Source of the DNA: Desulfobacteraceae bacterium
GTDB taxonomy: Bacteria; Desulfobacterota; DSM-4660; Desulfatiglandales; B25-G16
Reading direction: 5' to 3'
DNA length: 9,484 nucleotides
Assembly: GCA_030615565.1 (NCBI GenBank)
Contig: JAUWZC010000079.1
Span: 1 to 9,484, forward strand
The notes beneath the pieces were generated by a model. The model had not been told where the DNA came from and ran no database searches. It saw only the letters and a list, made by a program, of their open reading frames with translations. The position numbers were made by a program, and so were the translations under genes. This document shows, in pieces, positions 7,655 through 9,484 of this stretch. Numbering within the stretch: the stretch's first letter is position 1; each line of letters begins with the position of its first letter.

Positions 7655-7881
7655 ATCCTAAATCCGAAACAAACCCAAAAATCAAATTTTTCAATGTTCA
7701 AAACAAAAGAAAAATAGATGAGAGATGTTTACATTTTGCCATTTGCAAACTGGTAGTTTAATAATATTTAGCTATTTGTTTTAGACATTTGAATTTAAAA
7801 ATTTGGTCATTGTTTTGAATTTCGACCTGCCCGCCATCGCGAGCTCAGGCAAGACGGGCTGGTATTCGAATTTCGAGTTTA
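7655..7881. repeat. Long imperfect palindromic element between fadN and fadA
   Basis: The AT-rich left part (about 7655-7707) is an imperfect reverse complement of the right part (about 7776-7881). Clear paired blocks are CAAATTTTT (7683-7691) with AAAAATTTG (7797-7805), exact, and TTCAAAACAA (7697-7706) with TTGTTTTAGA (7776-7785), 8 of 10. The outer ends TAAATCCTAAATCCGAA and TTCGAATTTCGAGTTTA also resemble each other inversely. It has no coding frame, resembles a MITE-like or dispersed palindromic repeat, and fills almost the whole gap between two genes expected to form one operon. It was probably inserted there. As RNA it could form a long hairpin between the two coding regions. Confidence 0.6.
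7826..7867. repeat. Small GC-rich element nested in the right arm of the palindrome
   Basis: A 42-bp GC-rich stretch interrupts the AT-rich arm and is flanked on both sides by the 9-mer GAATTTCGA (7817-7825 and 7868-7876). Its ends are inversely related: ACCTGCCCG (7825-7833) and CGGGCTGGT (7855-7863), 8 of 9. The flanking 9-mers look like a target-site duplication. They could instead be units of a tandem GAATTTCGA array. No coding capacity. Confidence 0.5.
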
Positions 7882-7893
7882 ATCTTTATGGAG

Positions 7894-7898
7894 GGAGG
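7894..7898 (+). promoter_or_regulatory. Ribosome binding site of fadA
   Basis: GGAGG, within a longer purine run GGAGGGAGGAA, lies 8 bases before the ATG at 7907 and fixes the start of the thiolase. It sits just outside the repeat element, so the translation signal survived the insertion. No convincing separate promoter was seen in the gap. Confidence 0.8.
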
Positions 7899-7906
7899 AA
7901 CATAAG

Positions 7907-9091
7907 ATGAAAGAGGCCGTGATTGTTGCTGCATGCAGAACAGCGGTGGGAAGGGCCCCAAGAGGAATATTAAAGGATACACGACCGGAATATATGGGGA
8001 CTGCGGTATTAAGTGATTTAATAAAAAGGGCAGGGGATATGGATCCTATGCTCATTGATGATGTGATTATTGGATGCACTTTCCCTGAGGCAATCCAGGG
8101 GCTCAACTTAGGCCGCGTCCTGGTTATGTCCTTGGGCTGGCCAGATCGCATTCCAGGAATGACTGTAAACAGATTTTGTTCTTCAGGTCTGCAGGCCATT
8201 GCCATTGGCGCGGAGAAGATCATGTGCGGTTATGCTGATGTGGTGATCGCTGGTGGAGTGGAAAACATGAGCCAGATTCCCATGGGCGGGAGCATGATGT
8301 ATCCTAATCCTGCACTTGTAGATATGAGACCGGGTGCATTTACCGGGATGGGGTTAACCGCAGAAAATGTAGCAGAACGGTATAATATAAGCCGAGATGA
8401 GCAGGATGAATTCGGGGCCAGAAGCCAGCAGAGGGCTGAGGCTGCCATCAAAGCGGGCCGCTTCAAAACCCAGATTGTCCCTTTGAAGGTCAAGAAGCAA
8501 AAGCAATTGCCTAATGGGCATTTTGAGTACGAAGAGATCATCTTTGATACAGACGAGGGCATGCGTCCAGGAACGACAAAGGAGGGTATCTCTAAGATTC
8601 GCTCGGCATTCAAGGCCAATGGTACCGTGACAGCCGGCAATTCTTCACAGACAAGCGATGCAGCGGCAGGGGTGGTGCTGATGTCCAAGGAGAAGGCCAA
8701 AGAACTGGGTCTGAAGCCTATGGCCACCTTTCGATACCATGTGGTAGAGGGCTGTCCACCGGAATATATGGGGGTAGGACCTTCGGTGGCTATACCTAAG
8801 GTGCTGAAGATAGCTGGTATGCGTCTTGATCAAATGGAGTTGATAGAGTTGAACGAGGCCTTTGCAGCCCAGGCCATCTATTGTATCAGAGAGCTGGGGA
8901 TCAATGAAGAGATTACCAATGTGAATGGCGGCGCCATTGCATTGGGCCACCCTTTAGGTTGCACTGGGGCGAAATTGACCACCCAACTGATCTATGAAAT
9001 GCAGAATAGAAAGCTTCGGTGGGGACTGGTTTCCATGTGCATCGGGTTTGGCATGGGCGCCGCTGGCATCTTTGAGATAGAGGATTATTAG
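7907..9091 (+). CDS. fadA: Acetyl-CoA acyltransferase (thiolase), FadA type
   Basis: This 394-residue enzyme performs the last step of beta-oxidation, cleaving 3-ketoacyl-CoA with CoA to acetyl-CoA and a shortened acyl-CoA. The N-terminus VIVAACRTAVGRAPRG is typical. The acyl-carrying Cys91 is in NRFCSSG. The NEAF motif is at 316-319, His348 is in GGAIALGHPLG, and the second catalytic Cys378 is in SMCIGFGMGAAG. Many thiolases have three consecutive Gly positions after this Cys; here one is Phe, a mild variant. Length is normal for the family. It is cytoplasmic and would act with the upstream FadN as a multienzyme pair, as in the Bacillus fadNAE operon. The acyl-CoA dehydrogenase FadE is not next to it: a terminator and a repeat block follow. 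A biosynthetic acetoacetyl-CoA thiolase is less likely given the neighbour. Confidence 0.93.
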   Translation: MKEAVIVAACRTAVGRAPRGILKDTRPEYMGTAVLSDLIKRAGDMDPMLIDDVIIGCTFPEAIQGLNLGRVLVMSLGWPDRIPGMTVNRFCSSGLQAIAIGAEKIMCGYADVVIAGGVENMSQIPMGGSMMYPNPALVDMRPGAFTGMGLTAENVAERYNISRDEQDEFGARSQQRAEAAIKAGRFKTQIVPLKVKKQKQLPNGHFEYEEIIFDTDEGMRPGTTKEGISKIRSAFKANGTVTAGNSSQTSDAAAGVVLMSKEKAKELGLKPMATFRYHVVEGCPPEYMGVGPSVAIPKVLKIAGMRLDQMELIELNEAFAAQAIYCIRELGINEEITNVNGGAIALGHPLGCTGAKLTTQLIYEMQNRKLRWGLVSMCIGFGMGAAGIFEIEDY

Positions 9092-9106
9092 TATCTGCTC
9101 AAAAAT

Positions 9107-9129
9107 TTAATGCGCCTTAGGCGCATTAA
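9107..9129. repeat. Perfect short hairpin after fadA
   Basis: TTAATGCGCC (9107-9116) and GGCGCATTAA (9120-9129) pair perfectly over 10 bp around a TTA loop, 15 bases after the fadA stop. It has no T-run of its own but lies immediately ahead of the likely terminator, so it may protect the transcript 3' end. It shares GCGCCTTAG with the fadN leader (5189-5197). Confidence 0.7.
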
Positions 9130-9131
9130 GG

Positions 9132-9153
9132 AAGGACATGGGTGTCTTTTTTT
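9132..9153 (+). terminator. Likely intrinsic terminator of fadA
   Basis: AAGGACA (9132-9138) pairs with TGTCTTT (9143-9149), one G-U pair included, around a TGGG loop, and T continues to 9153. The stem is short but is followed by an uninterrupted T-run. An alternative stem, GAAGGACAT (9131-9139) with ATGTCCTTC (9157-9165), encloses the T-run and would compete with it. Confidence 0.5.
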
Positions 9154-9168
9154 GTTATGTCCTTCAAA

Positions 9169-9183
9169 TCCCGCTAAGCGGGA
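9169..9183. repeat. Short perfect hairpin TCCCGC/GCGGGA
   Basis: TCCCGC (9169-9174) and GCGGGA (9178-9183) pair perfectly over 6 bp around TAA. It is one of several tiny stems packed behind fadA. Confidence 0.5.
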
Positions 9184-9213
9184 CCATGTCATTTCAAAAT
9201 TGGGTAATAGCCT

Positions 9214-9306
9214 CTCGGCCCTGAGCCTGTCGAGAGCCCCTCGGCCGTGAGCCCCTCGGCCTTGAGCTCGGAGCCGAATGGCCTCCAAGTCGAACGACTC
9301 GAGGCC
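9214..9306. repeat. GC-rich repeat cluster: three CTCGGCC-TGAGC copies and a nested hairpin
   Basis: A 14-base unit, CTCGGCCNTGAGCY, occurs at 9214-9227, 9240-9253 and 9255-9268. Just after, GGCCTC (9280-9285) and GAGGCC (9301-9306) enclose a second stem AGTCG (9288-9292) with CGACT (9295-9299). GCCCCTCGGCC (9251-9261) is also inverse, at 10 of 11, to GGCCGAAGGGC (9303-9313). Composition is far more GC-rich than the surroundings. No convincing gene lies in 9092-9430, and this cluster occupies most of it. Confidence 0.6.
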
Positions 9307-9350
9307 GAAGGGCAACTTGGCCTTAGAATCATATGATCTGTCTATATAAA

Positions 9351-9366
9351 TCCCGACATGTCGGGA
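9351..9366. repeat. Perfect 16-bp palindrome TCCCGACATGTCGGGA
   Basis: Every base of 9351-9366 is self-complementary, with no spacer. It lies 64 bases before the possible start at 9431. It could be a dimeric regulator site or another member of the palindrome cluster; the lack of a loop favours a DNA site over an RNA hairpin. Confidence 0.55.
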
Positions 9367-9430
9367 AAATGACAACGAAGCTTAAGCTATATTTAAGGCC
9401 CGCCCTGGCGCGAACTTTGTGGTATATTAT

Positions 9431-9484
9431 ATGATCGTTTTATTATTACTCAGACTCATTTTAAATACTACTGCATTGCTAGCC
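9431..9484 (+). CDS. Possible start of a small membrane protein, cut by the window edge
   Basis: An ATG at 9431 opens a frame that runs to the window end and reads MIVLLLLRLILNTTALLA. The hydrophobic run broken by one Arg, followed by N-x-x-A-L, resembles the N-terminus of small four-helix proteins annotated as phage holin family (PF04020), though 18 residues cannot prove it. No good Shine-Dalgarno sequence precedes the ATG; the AT-rich TATATTATAT just before it could be part of a promoter. A leading membrane helix of some other protein is equally possible. Confidence 0.3.
   Translation, partial: MIVLLLLRLILNTTALLA

Noticed and set aside
8230..8727. Open frame of 165 codons on the minus strand inside fadA
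   Set aside because: Antisense to conserved thiolase sequence, with no recognisable domain; a shadow of a real gene.
9107..9129. Perfect hairpin considered as the fadA terminator itself
   Set aside because: No T-run follows it. The next stem, at 9132-9153, has the T-run and is the better candidate.
9214..9268. Three spaced CTCGGCC units considered as a small CRISPR array
   Set aside because: Units are only 14 bases, imperfect, and spaced 1 to 12 bases apart, with no cas gene nearby.
9088..9375. Open frame of 95 codons on the minus strand after fadA
   Set aside because: It is formed almost entirely by the palindromic repeat cluster, giving low-complexity Arg-, Gly- and Leu-rich residues, and it reads through the terminator. 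No family resemblance.

Overview
The window looks like chromosomal DNA from a moderately AT-rich anaerobic or facultative bacterium with acyl-CoA catabolism. The mix of CoA-transferase/racemase-family and beta-oxidation genes, a COG1067-type Lon-like protease and repeat-filled intergenic gaps suggests Desulfobacterota (former Deltaproteobacteria) or a neighbouring uncultured phylum. That placement is an inference from style and not from a marker gene. No tRNA, rRNA, CRISPR array, transposase or phage structural gene was seen.

Layout, left to right. Positions 1-45 may hold the first 15 codons of a leftward gene. Positions 193-1335 (+) encode a CaiB/BaiF-family protein with the His/Asp/Glu set of alpha-methylacyl-CoA racemases. 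A repeat-filled 221-bp gap follows. Positions 1557-2453 (+) encode a metallo-beta-lactamase-fold hydrolase with all metal ligands. It converges on a leftward 810-residue Lon-like protease (2533-4965), which has an intact Ser-Lys dyad but substituted ATPase motifs. A 256-bp divergent region separates the protease from the beta-oxidation pair. It holds a sigma70-like promoter, a palindrome very close to the Bacillus FadR operator, and a strong ribosome binding site.

Positions 5222-7654 (+) encode a FadN-type 3-hydroxyacyl-CoA dehydrogenase/enoyl-CoA hydratase fusion. Positions 7907-9091 (+) encode a FadA-type thiolase. The two are separated by 252 bp filled by a long imperfect palindrome that carries a smaller nested element. 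After the thiolase come a likely intrinsic terminator and about 250 bp of tightly packed small palindromes. The right edge may carry the start of a small membrane protein (9431 onward).

FadN and FadA together supply the hydration, dehydrogenation and thiolysis steps of beta-oxidation. Only the acyl-CoA dehydrogenase and the acyl-CoA ligase would have to come from elsewhere. The racemase-like protein could let 2-methyl-branched acyl-CoAs enter the same spiral. The most informative signals are the FadR-like operator placed at the predicted transcription start of fadN, the nested repeat between fadN and fadA, and the protease with substituted nucleotide-binding motifs. No clearly new multi-gene system is evident.
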